This document shows positions 51,520 to 61,164 of a stretch of 61,164 nucleotides of DNA, one piece after another. The DNA lies in assembly GCA_009746045.1 (NCBI GenBank), contig RPFO01000301.1:1-61164 (forward strand). The letters run 5' to 3'. The stretch comes from Mesostigma viride (lineage: Eukaryota; Streptophyta; Mesostigmatophyceae; Mesostigmatales; Mesostigmataceae). Under the pieces are notes generated by a model. It searched no databases, was not told the origin of the DNA, and saw only the letters and a program-made list of their open reading frames with translations. The position numbers and the translations under genes are program-made. Position 1 is the stretch's first letter, and the number at the start of each line of letters is the position of its first letter.

Positions 51520-54500
51520 GAATGATGATCCCCGTCGTCTTCGTCGTCCACGACCACGGCAAAGTCCATGTCGACGTCTTGCCACCCATCTTCAAGAAGC
51601 CGATATTTGATAAGTCGGACCAGGCGCTTCCACCGGCGGATATGGGCGGGTAACCCGAACACCAGCAGAACTCTGGAGGGTCCCTTCAACAGGGCCTTGG
51701 TGATCTGGTCAACCACATCCCACGCGGCATACCTCAAACGGGAGGAGGGTAAGGGTATCTGGCTGTCGACCGGAATACAGTCTTGATCCCACTCGCGCAG
51801 GTTCCTCCACTTCTCGTTGCTGTCAGCTGTCAGGTCCAGCACAGCAAACGCCTGGTCCTTCAGCTTCCCAGGAAGGTCTTCAGACCCCGTGTACAACTCG
51901 TCCACCACCTTCGTCACCACCAGATCCTTTCTTTTTTCGTTTTCCTTCCATGTCATTGTCCTGTATGCGATCCAGTCGGGTCCCATCTTCACCCCGTCCC
52001 AATAGGTGAAGGCTTCCAGCCTGTCCCACCACCCCCTCTTGGCCTTGGCAGTCCCCTCCTCCTTAGCCGCCGCCTGCACCTCCTCCTCCGCCGCCGCCTC
52101 CTGCTGTGGCACACCCAGCAGATGTTTGGTCTTCACCCCCAAATCGTCATACAAATGACGGGGGTGGGAAGCGAGCAGCCCTCTCGGGAACTTCCAGTCC
52201 TTCTGGTCGACCACTTTCCTTTTAGCCGGCGGAAGGTCCCTCAGCGTGAGAATGATCGCCCTCGTGGCCGTGACGATCACCCGCCAAAAGTCTCTGGTCA
52301 GGCGGCAGTCGGCGATGAACTTGTCGAGGTCCGTGGCGACGGTGCCCTTCAGCTTCACGCCAAACACGTGCTCCCTCACCAATACGGGGTCGAAAGTCCC
52401 GTTTAGTTGTTTGCAAGCGGCCATCAGCTCGGGGTTCTCCAGGAACTTGATGTGGGCGAATTGCTTTGCCGCCTCTATCAAATTCTTGGCGACTTCCATT
52501 ATTTTTATCAGGTTGCTGGGAGGGGCCTCACAGGACATGATCGGCGCTTGGATCAGGCTGTCGAAGTACTGGAAACTCGCAAGTTCCCGATGCGCGGTGA
52601 AAATGGACAGTTCGTGCGCCTTGTCTTTAGGGCGCGTGTCAAGGAAGTCTTGCCGAGCCGCGATATCCTGTGCGATCGCCGGCTTGCCGTCGACAGCGGG
52701 CTTCAAAGGGTCCTCACACCAGAACAGCCAGCGCTGCATGAAGTTCTTCTGGTCCGGCCCCCACTTGTCCGTCTCTTCAGCCCCTCCTGCCTTGTCGCCT
52801 GCGCCGTCCCCTTCGGCCTTGGCTTGCTCTCCTTTCTGCCAAAAGGGCTTCACAATCGCCCAGATCTTGCCGTACAGAGGAGTTGGGAGAGACACGCCCT
52901 TCCCTCTCTTGACGGGTCCATATGCCTGGTAGGCCCGGTGCACATCCCCCAGCGCTGAGCCCCACGTTGCCTTGGCTTGGGCTGTGTCCTCGGCGTTCAT
53001 GGCGTTCCCGAGCTGCCTGACAACTTCGATCATCTTGCCGACTTGTTCGGTAACCTGCATCCCCGTAGGGCAACAACGCGCAGAGACACATCGACAGTCC
53101 TCCCAAATAAGCACAACTCAACTGAGAACAAGAATACGACTGACAGAAACGCCGGCGGTCGCATCTTGACCAAAATATGGCATGCTAAGGTGGAACATGA
53201 AAACCCCTTATAGAAACGCCGGCGGTCGCATCTTGACCGAACTAATGGCATACTGAAATTAACACAAGAAAACCACTTATAGAAACGCCGGCGGTCGCAA
53301 CCTGGCTTACCTTCTGTTCACGGATCTGCCACCAGGTCGGCAGGATGGTCTCACCCTTGAGCATCTGCACGTCCACCCCCCCGAAATTCGTCCAATCAGT
53401 TGCCCACTCCTCCAGCTTCGCCGCGGCCACGGTCTTCGTGACCTCCTGCTCCTTCCCTCCCCGCGCAACGACCCTGAGCTTTTCCGCCTTCATGAAACCA
53501 TTCAGCATTGCCTGGTACCACACAGATCTTTGGTCCACCGTCATATTGTCGGTGACCAGTTCGAATTTCACCGATTTGATGAGTGTGGTAAAGTGGTTCC
53601 CGTCCAGCACGAGAAAGCCGCAAATGGCTGGCGGCAACGGTGTCTTCTTCTCGAGTGGAGCCATCTCCCAGGCGGACTTGCACAAACTGTCCAAAAGCGC
53701 GGCCTTTCTCACGTCCACGGGCTTAAGTGAGTCCAGAATATCGGCCGGTCCTGTCAGAACCGCGGTGGAAGCAGCTTCGGCCATTCCCTTGGCCGAGCTC
53801 GTTCGCAGGTAGATATCAATCTCTTTGTCAGTCATTGCGCGAGCGTAGCCAGCCTTCATTGTCCGTGCCCCCCCATCTCCCCGAAGAGTTGCGCGAGCTG
53901 ACGCTGGGTGCCTTCCTTTTTCATCCAGTCATGAAAACTGTTGGGGCACCGGTCAGCCAAAAACTGGAACGAGTACCGCCACACAGGAATCACCAGCTTG
54001 TCGTGGCCGTAGTCGGACTCCGAGTTTGCAAAAATGGTGGCGTTCTGCTCGGCTCTAGACAGATGCAAGTCTCGTGCGAGGAGCTTCTGAGGCCCCACGA
54101 ACAGGTTCCTTGTCCACACCCGATTTCGATGCACCAAGGCTTTGGACATCTCATCGAGGTCCCGAGGCTGAACGGCAAGCTGCTTCCGCAACCGTTTGCC
54201 CTTCGCGATCTCATCGTTCACATCCAGGATGTCATCATCATCCTGCGACACCGGGGACTTCTCCCATTTCTCAAGCAGAGACACGGGAGCATCCGCAACC
54301 TCCACCTCCTTTCCTTTCCCCTTTCCCTTCAGCGCCTTCCCCTTGTAGGTCGCAAGTGCTTCGGAGAGTCCCTTCTGGTGTTCGTCGACGGCAGCAGTCC
54401 ACGTACTATCTATTTTCATGTTCTCGCGGCGCGCGTGCTGGTCGAGGCTGATTGAGTACAGGATGGCCGCGTGGGTCGCCCTCTCGGCCTGCACGTACTG

Positions 54501-57500
54501 CGTTGATGCGAAAAAATCAGGAAAGCATAACCAAAAGGAATAAAGTAAATGCCGATTGAGAAACGCCGGCCGTCGCAACCTACATGAAACCTGAACCTCA
54601 ACATCAAAGCCCCCCTCACGACAGAGGTATACTTACCTCGTTCCCCTTAACAATGATATGAAAAAATCAGGAAAGCATAACCGAAAGGAATAAAGTAAAT
54701 GTCACACTTGAGAAACGCCGGCCGTCGCAACCTAGATGAAACCTAAACCTCAAGATCAGAGCCCCCCTCACAACAGAGGTACACTTGGCTCATTTCCCTC
54801 AACGATGCGAAATCAGGAAAGGAAGTAAGTGTTAGTCAAAAGGAAGTAAGTGTCACACTTGAGAAACGCCGGCCGTCGCAACCTACATGAAACCTGGACC
54901 TCAAGAACAAAGCCCCCCTCACAACAGAGGTAGACTTACCTCATTCCCCTCAACCGCTGCTGCTTCAGCCGCTTTCTTCGACCCCTTCGCGATCTTCGGA
55001 GACTTGTCCCGGCGGGCATCGTGTTCCTTCAACATCTTGATCAGAGTCTTGGCGTCCGCCATCGTCACCGTCTTCAGTTTACACTTCCTCTCCTTCCCTT
55101 TGCCCTCGAACAGGTTCTCCTCCATCCACTTTATCAAGGCCTTGGCGCTCGGGATCTCCTCAGGCTGTGTGGCGCCATCGGGCGCGCACGCATTCTTCAC
55201 GATCAACTCAGCGACTTGATGGAGAGTCATCATCTGGTTCCGTACCTCAGGTGGGGCTGTTTCCGTTCTCACCTCGGCCACAACCCACTTTGCCAACTTC
55301 TTCAGTTGATAAGCATCCGCTTGCTCCTTAAAGCGTGTCATTTTCGCAGTATCGCCGTCGCTTCCACCCGCGCCCTCTGACACAGGCTCACCGACAGCGA
55401 TAGCCCCCTCTCCCTGGAGATTTGCCCCACCCTGACGACCGGCTTCCTGCAAGAACATTATCAACGGAAGATTTTTAATGTAAGAAAAGTGTAGAGAAAC
55501 GCCGGCCGTCGTAACTCTGTCAATTGAGGACGAACCTAAACTTTCAATTTGTAAGTCAACGGTAACTTACCCTTCCCCCCTCTGCAGTGGAACCACCGTA
55601 AGATCCACTTCCCCTCCTGTCACCGCCCTCTTGCTGCTCGAACGGACTTCCCTGTAAAAATAGCAAACGCGATTGTCCATTCACAAGAAAAAAATTACTA
55701 CAAAAATAAACAAGGATATACGCACGCAAACCTTTTCAATACAAGTAAACCGGAGAGGAATCTGACGCACTCATGTACCTGGGTGCTTCCCGCCATTGAG
55801 CGGGCTTCTCTTGCACCAACATCCTCTTGCCGGCCCTGCGAACATTTCAACGGAAAGTAAAAATCCGCTTAGTTGTCGGAAATGACATGTCTGGCGAATA
55901 TTGCAAAAAAATGCGTATTGTATTTCACGACATCAATTTAATGGGCGGAGACTTACGAAGATCGGCCCGCCACCTTCCAAATTGCCCAGCGTCATATCGA
56001 AAACATCGAGGACTTCCCCTCCATCGACCCCCTTCCCCCTTCCCCTCTGCCGCGGCGGGGGCATATCGCCCGTCGCGACCGGCTTGGAAGTCGCGGGGGG
56101 ATCCCTTGCGGTTGAGGGCACTGCGGCCGACTCGTGCACACTCTCCCCCCTCTTTTGGGCTACTGCGGCAGGCGCGGCATGGGAGGGCGCGGCGGCTACT
56201 GTCTCTGGCGCATTCTGAGCCAACCGACGCAACCTTAGCTCCTGCTGGAGCAGGGTTTCGAAACGAGGCATGAATGTGCGCTTGGAGGTATAAGGCACCT
56301 TGGCGACTTCAGGTTTGTCATTAAGGATGTCTTGGTACAGCGCGAATTGCTGTTCACGAGTGCCATTCGCGAGTCGCTCAAACCGCTCAATCTGAATCCG
56401 CTTAACCGGATCGTCCACCATCTCAAGACCACCGTGGTACTCATCCTTCCCAGTGACCGCGGCAAAGCTGACACCAGATTCCACCATTGGGGGCGGCGTG
56501 CCCTCCCTTGCACGCTTGTGAGGAGGCTGTTGTGGGGAGGCGCCTTGGGCCTGAACTGGTTGCCCTTCTGACCCTTCCCCCCTAGGGGGAGAGTCGCCGA
56601 CCACCTGCGATGTAGGGCCGCCCTTTTCCATCTGCAACACAAAACAAAAAAATTGGAAAAAACATACGAGTCAGCAGGAAGATGCGCCCCACGTCGCAAC
56701 TCAATACAAAAAATGCATCATTATGTCAAGGTACAAACAACGTTATAATTCAGAATGAACAGAGATTCATAACAAGAGAACGACGCACTAAAAGATGCGA
56801 CCGCCGTCGCAACTTTCGTCAATTCACTCTCTATACAAACAACTCTATGTCCCTCATAAAGAATCAATTGGCAAGGAAATGCAAAAAAATTCCGTTACCA
56901 CCTCCGTCGACCCATAAGTGGTTCGCGAATGGGAAATCGCTGCTGATTTTCGGTCGAGCCCTTCACGGTATTTTCGAAATCTCGAGGCAAGGTTGCGCGG
57001 AAGAGGGCCCCCCTCAATCATGCGTGCGATCGGACTGGCCATGGAAACGGATACCTGGTTCCTGGACTGCCTTGCACGGTCAACCATCTTGAAACTTCCC
57101 CGGAGAAGGAAATCAGACGTCAGACGGTTGAATATGCGAACGTCAAGATTTGACCAACCCATCATCCATTCCACCACCTTCTCCGCGGCATCATGGAAGA
57201 CCTGCCTCTCATCCGCCACTCCTCGAGACCCAAACACACAATCGGCCGTGTTATCGTCGTGCCTCTTAAGGCGAATGTTCACGTCCTCTTTGTCATCATC
57301 CATTTCCGACAGCCGAATTACAGCCCTTTTGGCTCCGTCCACTCCATCCTCAAGAAGGACGTCCATCTGCGCCCCTCCCACACAATTGTTGTCAACGTAT
57401 TGTTGCAAATGACGGGAAATCATGTCCTTTCCAAAAGCTACGATGTGTTCCCCACACAGACCCATGTCGGTAATTGACAGCTTTTTACATTTCCTATCCC

Positions 57501-57588
57501 GGCACTTCTTTTCGGGATCCTTCTCAAAAATCCGGAAAACAGCGTCCTGATATGGACGTCCCCTTATGTCGACCGTCAGACTGGACAT
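50431..57588 (-). CDS. Large multi-exon gene, about 1,900 aa, unknown
   Basis: Seven exons follow from GT/AG borders, with every deduced intron in phase 0: 57588-56902, 56631-55957, 55835-55779, 55651-55571, 55446-54940, 54497-53311 and 53054 to about 50431. Exon 1 has a Cys/His cluster (CRDRKCKKLSITDMGLCGEH). Exon 2 is Pro-rich with helical PFRF-type segments (RIQIERFERLANGTREQQFA). Exon 6 includes a coiled region and a globular part (AICGFLVLDGNHFTTLIKSV). Exon 7 holds KIWAIVKPFWQKGEQAKAEG, VIVTATRAIILTLRDLPPAK, an Asp run of about 20 residues, an acidic tract and four 20-aa repeats. One base is missing in the C7 run 53868-53874, and a shift near 50890 leads to a further 150 codons. Exon 1 could instead be a separate gene. 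No known family recognised. Confidence 0.6.
50940..51180 (-). repeat. Coding 60-bp tandem repeat (four copies)
   Basis: Encodes the repeated phrase ARGLLLETPAGVSVMRRGIA in the large gene. Units differ at a few codons. Such repeats change copy number easily. Confidence 0.9.
51462..51519. repeat. ATC trinucleotide repeat coding for poly-Asp
   Basis: About 19 ATC units read GAT on the coding strand, within an acidic region of the large gene. Confidence 0.95.
54508..54942 (-). repeat. Intron made of three tandem ~150-bp units
   Basis: Each unit starts with the end of the exon and the donor (GGGAATGAG then GTAAGT in unit 1; AAATGAGCCAAGT in unit 2; GAACGAGGTAAGT in unit 3), continues TACCTCTG, GTGAGGGGGGCT and CATGTAGGTTGCGACGGCC, and ends in a pyrimidine-rich stretch. 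Only the last unit ends in the used acceptor CAACGCAG. Confidence 0.85.
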
Positions 57589-57868
57589 CTGCGAAACCAG
57601 AACATACCGGCCGCGAGTAGTTTATATTATTAAAAAAAACTGGCATTTATTAAGTCATCTTCATCTATTTATGCGAGCTAAAATTTGAAGAAAATGCAAC
57701 AAAGAAACGCCCTGGGGCGCAACTTCCTCAACAACCACTTTCTACGTACAAACGAATGGCAATCACATCGACTACGATTGTCACTACATACGAATGTCCA
57801 GACAATATAATGTGTATGTAGAGGGGGGGCATTCAAGACCAGAGAAACGCCGGCGGGCGCAACTCATA

Positions 57869-58743
57869 TCAATATAGACTGTCCCGCGACTCGTTCCACT
57901 CTCTGCAGGTTTTGCAACAACCGATCGAGCGAACTCTCGGAACCTCTTTCGCCGCCATTTCATCGACACGAGCGAACATCTCTTCTTTGGCGGCCACCAA
58001 CTTTGCCTCCTTGTTGCCGGTGTCAGGATAGATTTCGGACCTCCTCGTCTTCATCGGGGCCACTCTCTCCAAATACTCTGCACACAGAGAATCCTGCTCC
58101 TCCTCCACAATCGCCTTCACGCCGGATACAATCGCTTTGGCTTTTGTTTCCACGCGAAAATCGAACTCTCGTTGAGTTATCAGCGGAATGTCGGCGAGTG
58201 CAAAACACATACGCCGATAAAGTTCGCTTACATCCGTGTCACGCGAGTCGGCAAAAGGTGTCGTCATCAAAAAGCATCTCAAGCTACTCCAACCATTTTC
58301 TTGGGCGCCGGCAACGTAGCCTCCCTTTGCCAAGTCCGCACCTGTCGCGGAGTCTTTGACTATCCAATCTTCAAGGAAGTACTCGTCTCCCCTGGTGAAA
58401 TCAAAATTTACACCCACGACCTCTCCGACAGTCATGTCCAGGCGAAGTCGCAGGGCCCCCCCGCCAATCCAGGTCCGAGGGCGCCCGCCATTCCAAGTCC
58501 GCGACTGAGGGCATTTTCGATGTGACGAGAATGTTCTTCGTGCTTTCGGCAATACAAGTCAAATCCGAGAGCGGTTTTCTTGCAAGTGGACACATCACAC
58601 TTGCGCGGCGCCCCTATTGAGCGAGCAACACTCTGAATGACAGTGGCAACCGCTTGGTGTTGTTGAAGTCGTTGCCAATCCTCCATCAGGAGGTGACTAG
58701 ACGAATCGGACGAATCTTCCGTCGAACCGGACATCTGCGACAA
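57869..58743 (-). CDS. Unknown protein with Cys/His module, frame break in a C7 run
   Basis: From ATG 58743 (MSGSTEDSSDSSSHLLMEDW) a helical segment leads to a Cys/His module KCDVSTCKKTALGFDLYCRK with HEEHS, comparable to KCRDRKCKKLSITDMGLCGE with HI in the first exon of the large gene. At the C-run 58457-58463 the frame shifts and continues LRLDMTVGEVVGVNFDFTRG, GWSSLRCFLMTTPF and a helical C-terminus with GCCKTCREWNESRDSLY. One base corrects this to about 290 aa. A motif copy of the hairpin family starts 5 bp after the stop. The zinc-binding idea is inferred from Cys/His spacing; no enzyme motif is present. Confidence 0.55.
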
Positions 58744-58898
58744 GTTACGATAACATACCGGCCCCGGAAAATAAAATTCAAAAAACGTTTTGAAATTTTT
58801 TTATTGTACTTGTTTATTAATACGAAGGTTTAAATTTGGCGCAAAGAAACGCCCCAAGGCGCAACTTGTCGAACAGCAATATGGCGATAAAACATTAT

Positions 58899-59099
58899 CT
58901 ATTCAATGTGCGATTGATGTGCTGAAACCTTCCAGACTTTGACACTGTCCGGTATCACCGGACTCGGACGAGGAGTCGAGTCGGAAGCGAGCCAGTAATC
59001 CTCGACTATTTTTTTGATGTACAATGGAAGACTCCTTCCATTATGTCGAAGTGTGTCGGTCCTTTGCCTTTTGGCCAAACTCTCCTTAACCTCCACCAT
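58899..59099 (-). CDS. Small basic/hydrophilic protein, 66 aa
   Basis: ATG 59099 lies four bases after CGCAG, and the upstream is rich in T/C. The product starts MVEVKESLAKRQRTDTLRHN and ends KVWKVSAHQSHIE; KRQR resembles a nuclear-localisation element. It may also be an exon of a larger transcript. A hairpin-family copy follows 31 bp after its stop, and the 3' flank has TTAATAAACAAG. Confidence 0.45.
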   Translation of the reverse strand: MVEVKESLAKRQRTDTLRHNGRSLPLYIKKIVEDYWLASDSTPRPSPVIPDSVKVWKVSAHQSHIE

Positions 59100-59200
59100 T
59101 TCCTGCGCGTAGGAGGAAAATGATACGTTATAAACATTAAACATTAAACATTAAATATAACATCATATAAACAAGTTATTACTCTACATTTCAAGTTTTT

Positions 59201-59956
59201 CTAAGAGGCAGAGCCGTCGTGGAAGTTGAAGGAGAAGTCGACATCAGACCCCATAGTTTTATCCAGTATCGTCGTCACGTTAACCCCCCACTTCACCCCT
59301 GCCAGCACCTCCCTCGCTTGCCTCAGACGTTCGCATCTATCCTTATGCCTACTCCAGTCCGCACGCTGGCACTCCTCACTGCAATATCTGGCATCCCTAC
59401 ATCCTCTACACCACTTGATATGAGGTCCTGTTTCGCACCCACACCCCTCCTTGGAGCACTTTCGCGTACTACGCATGCGATCCCCATCCCTCACGATCGG
59501 GTCAGAGAGCAAGAAAAAGTTCATGTTGAGGGGTACTGCCCCTACACATGCATCAGCCCTCACGCGCAGAGAATGCGTAACATTCGGGTAAAATGCGCGC
59601 CCGTAGGTGCACCCAAGCTGAGCCCCTTCCTCTTCCCCCAACTCTATCTTTGGCCCCTTTGTAATGAACGACACCAAAAGGCGGAACTCCGTCCTTGGGT
59701 CTATGGGCACTCTTAGATCCATCTGTGGTCTGAAAAAACCCTCTTGAATACAGAAGTTCATATCAGCTAGCTGGGCGTACATAATTCTCTCCATTTGGCT
59801 GAACGAATCAAACGCCAATAAAACGGCCAAGTGGCGGCCTGTCCTCTCCTGCGCGACTCGAACTTCCTCGAATATGACACGCGACAGAAAGCGAACTTGT
59901 TTGAAAACGTTTTGAAGGACGCTTCCGTAGACTTCATTCACGATCTCGGACTCCAT
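59201..59956 (-). CDS. MYND-type zinc finger protein, 251 aa
   Basis: From ATG 59956 (MESEIVNEVYGSVLQNVF). The N-terminal two thirds form an apparently globular domain (FEEVRVAQERTGRHLAVLLA; RTEFRLLVSFITKGPKIELG). Near residues 180-225 a MYND finger is clear: CSKEGC, CETGPHIKWCRGC, ARYCSEECQ, HKDRC. MYND fingers bind short proline-containing peptides and recruit partners; they are common in eukaryotes and giant viruses. The frame is uninterrupted and the gene has no introns. The 3' flank is AT-rich with TAATAACTTG. It lies 68 bp downstream of the next small gene's stop. Confidence 0.75.
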   Translation of the reverse strand: MESEIVNEVYGSVLQNVFKQVRFLSRVIFEEVRVAQERTGRHLAVLLAFDSFSQMERIMYAQLADMNFCIQEGFFRPQMDLRVPIDPRTEFRLLVSFITKGPKIELGEEEGAQLGCTYGRAFYPNVTHSLRVRADACVGAVPLNMNFFLLSDPIVRDGDRMRSTRKCSKEGCGCETGPHIKWCRGCRDARYCSEECQRADWSRHKDRCERLRQAREVLAGVKWGVNVTTILDKTMGSDVDFSFNFHDGSAS

Positions 59957-60024
59957 CTTTTTCAGGGAAAAAACGAACAAAAAAATTCATAAACATTAAT
60001 TTATTATTTTATAATAACAAGTTA

Positions 60025-60264
60025 CTATTCCTCGGAATAGTTTTTTTTTATCCATTCCACAAACGCGTTTGTCACAAACACCTTCCATGCTTTCTCAAGA
60101 ACTTGTCCCCCTGATGTTTTTGAGTATTCAAACTCGTCATCCGAAGAAACCAACTCCGGCACATCCTCCGAGAGGGTCTCTAAATTGTCATCGGCTTTCC
60201 TTTTGCGCTTGTGGTTTCCGAAGCATTTTTTTTGTTCTTCTTCTGACATTTGTTCTGCAACCAT
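60025..60264 (-). CDS. Acidic small protein, 79 aa
   Basis: Starts MVAEQMSEEEQKKCFGNHKR, carries a KRKRK basic patch, an acidic Ser-rich middle (SEDVPELVSSDDEFEYSK) and a helical C-terminus ending EWIKKNYSEE. Such short proteins with mixed charge could be regulators. Its upstream side carries the tandem hairpin array and then the GA microsatellite. Not recognised. Confidence 0.5.
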   Translation of the reverse strand: MVAEQMSEEEQKKCFGNHKRKRKADDNLETLSEDVPELVSSDDEFEYSKTSGGQVLEKAWKVFVTNAFVEWIKKNYSEE

Positions 60265-60370
60265 GGAGTCATTTCGAGGGGGGTGTGGTTTAACGGGTGC
60301 AGATTTAAAGTAATTTGTTTTAGGTGAACGATGGTAAAAACTTCATTAGATATTTTAAACGAACGAGAAG

Positions 60371-60785
60371 CAACAGAAACGACGGCGGGCGTAACTATCA
60401 TGGGAAACTTTGATATCACAAGATCACAATGGACACGAACGCGCTGCAACTTTCACGACATATTCTTCGACATCGAAAATAAAAAAGAAACGACGGCGGG
60501 CGTAACTATCATGAAACATTGATCTTACAAGAAGCTGACGGGGATGCAACTTTCACGACAAACACTTCGACATCGAAGATGCAAAAGAAACGACGGCGGG
60601 CGTAACTATCATGGAAAGATTGAGCTTACAAGATGACAAGTTAACTGACGGGGGTGCATCTTTCCCGAGATATATTTCGACATCGAAAAGGCAAAAGAAA
60701 CGACGGCGGGCGTAACTAGCACAACCAATGTTGGTCATGTGCTCTTCCAGTAAGACAAGAAACGACGGCGGGCGTAACTATCACA
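60371..60785. repeat. Tandem array containing five hairpin-family copies
   Basis: Units of about 65-115 bp begin GAAACGACGGCGGGCGTAAC and contain TTTCACGACA and TTCGACATCGAAAA. Unit ends become irregular towards 60780. Confidence 0.85.
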
Positions 60786-60837
60786 CGGTCCAGGAAGAGT
60801 GACGTTGGCAGAATTATGGTGTTTGTAAAAGGGGGGG

Positions 60838-61164
<327 letters not shown>

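Larger units (their letters stand above)
53144..60780 (-). repeat. Dispersed hairpin motif family, about 18 copies
   Basis: Plus-strand form: AGAAACGCCGGCGGTCGCAA and close variants. Copies start near 53144, 53211, 53281, 54558, 54711, 54861, 55493, 56680, 56791, 57701, 57841, 58842, 60373, 60484, 60583, 60693 and 60755. All have the same orientation relative to the minus-strand genes. Flanks GAAACG and GCAACTT stay constant while the centre varies; in several copies the centre pairs as a small stem (CGCCCTGGGGCG, CGCCCCAAGGCG, TGCGACCGCCGTCGCA). Copies sit in introns of the large gene, in 3' flanks of the compact genes and in a tandem array upstream of the last gene. Confidence 0.85.

Noticed and set aside
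51215-51610. Plus-strand Pro/Ser/His-rich ORFs
   Set aside because: They are antisense readings of the acidic region of the large minus-strand gene.

Overview
The window looks like nuclear DNA of a eukaryotic microalga, probably of the green lineage. It carries a resident Polinton-like virus (PLV), several families of non-LTR retrotransposons and TIR elements, and intron-bearing genes with GT-AG splice sites. The green-lineage reading is tentative. It rests on a short interstitial TTTAGGG-type telomere-like run near 16.83 kb, a candidate plastid transit peptide near 44.9 kb, and the presence of a PLV.

Layout. (1) 1-16.0 kb: a PLV cut by the left window edge. The minus-strand block holds a primase-helicase, a tyrosine recombinase, an AT-hook protein, a packaging ATPase and a coiled-coil protein. 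A 24-bp spacer separates it from a plus-strand block with a 1103-aa protein, a C2H2 zinc-finger protein, a penton-like minor capsid protein, a small helical protein, the major capsid protein (MCP), an Ig/lectin-like adhesin and two further proteins. A retrotransposon fragment sits exactly on the MCP start codon with a 12-bp target duplication, and the MCP frame is broken near its 3' end, so the virus is probably a decaying endogenous copy. (2) 16.3-23.1 kb: a hairpin array at the PLV flank, a telomere-like patch, a minisatellite, a 1.7-kb TIR element and a truncated RTE-like LINE with a clear target duplication. (3) 23.1-36.9 kb: a nested transposon stack. An RLE-type LINE was split by a 3.4-kb-class TIR element. 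That element was split by an APE/RT LINE, which was itself hit by a second copy of the same TIR element and by an ORF1-only retroelement. (4) 37-49.5 kb: another ORF1-like relic, a tRNA-like SINE candidate (two copies), GGAT microsatellites, a multi-exon gene on the minus strand with a transit-peptide-like first exon, and a third RLE LINE fragment. (5) 49.6-60.8 kb: a minus-strand gene cluster unlike the rest. It has one large multi-exon gene (about 1,900 aa, all deduced introns in phase 0) and compact genes including a MYND-finger protein. About 18 copies of a short GC-rich hairpin motif lie in its introns, 3' flanks and a 5' tandem array. (6) 60.84-61.16 kb: a GA/GGGA microsatellite.

Single-base frame breaks recur in otherwise convincing genes, several of them in runs of seven G/C. 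Real decay and homopolymer sequencing error cannot be separated from sequence alone. Database searches could not be run; family names rest on motifs I can read.
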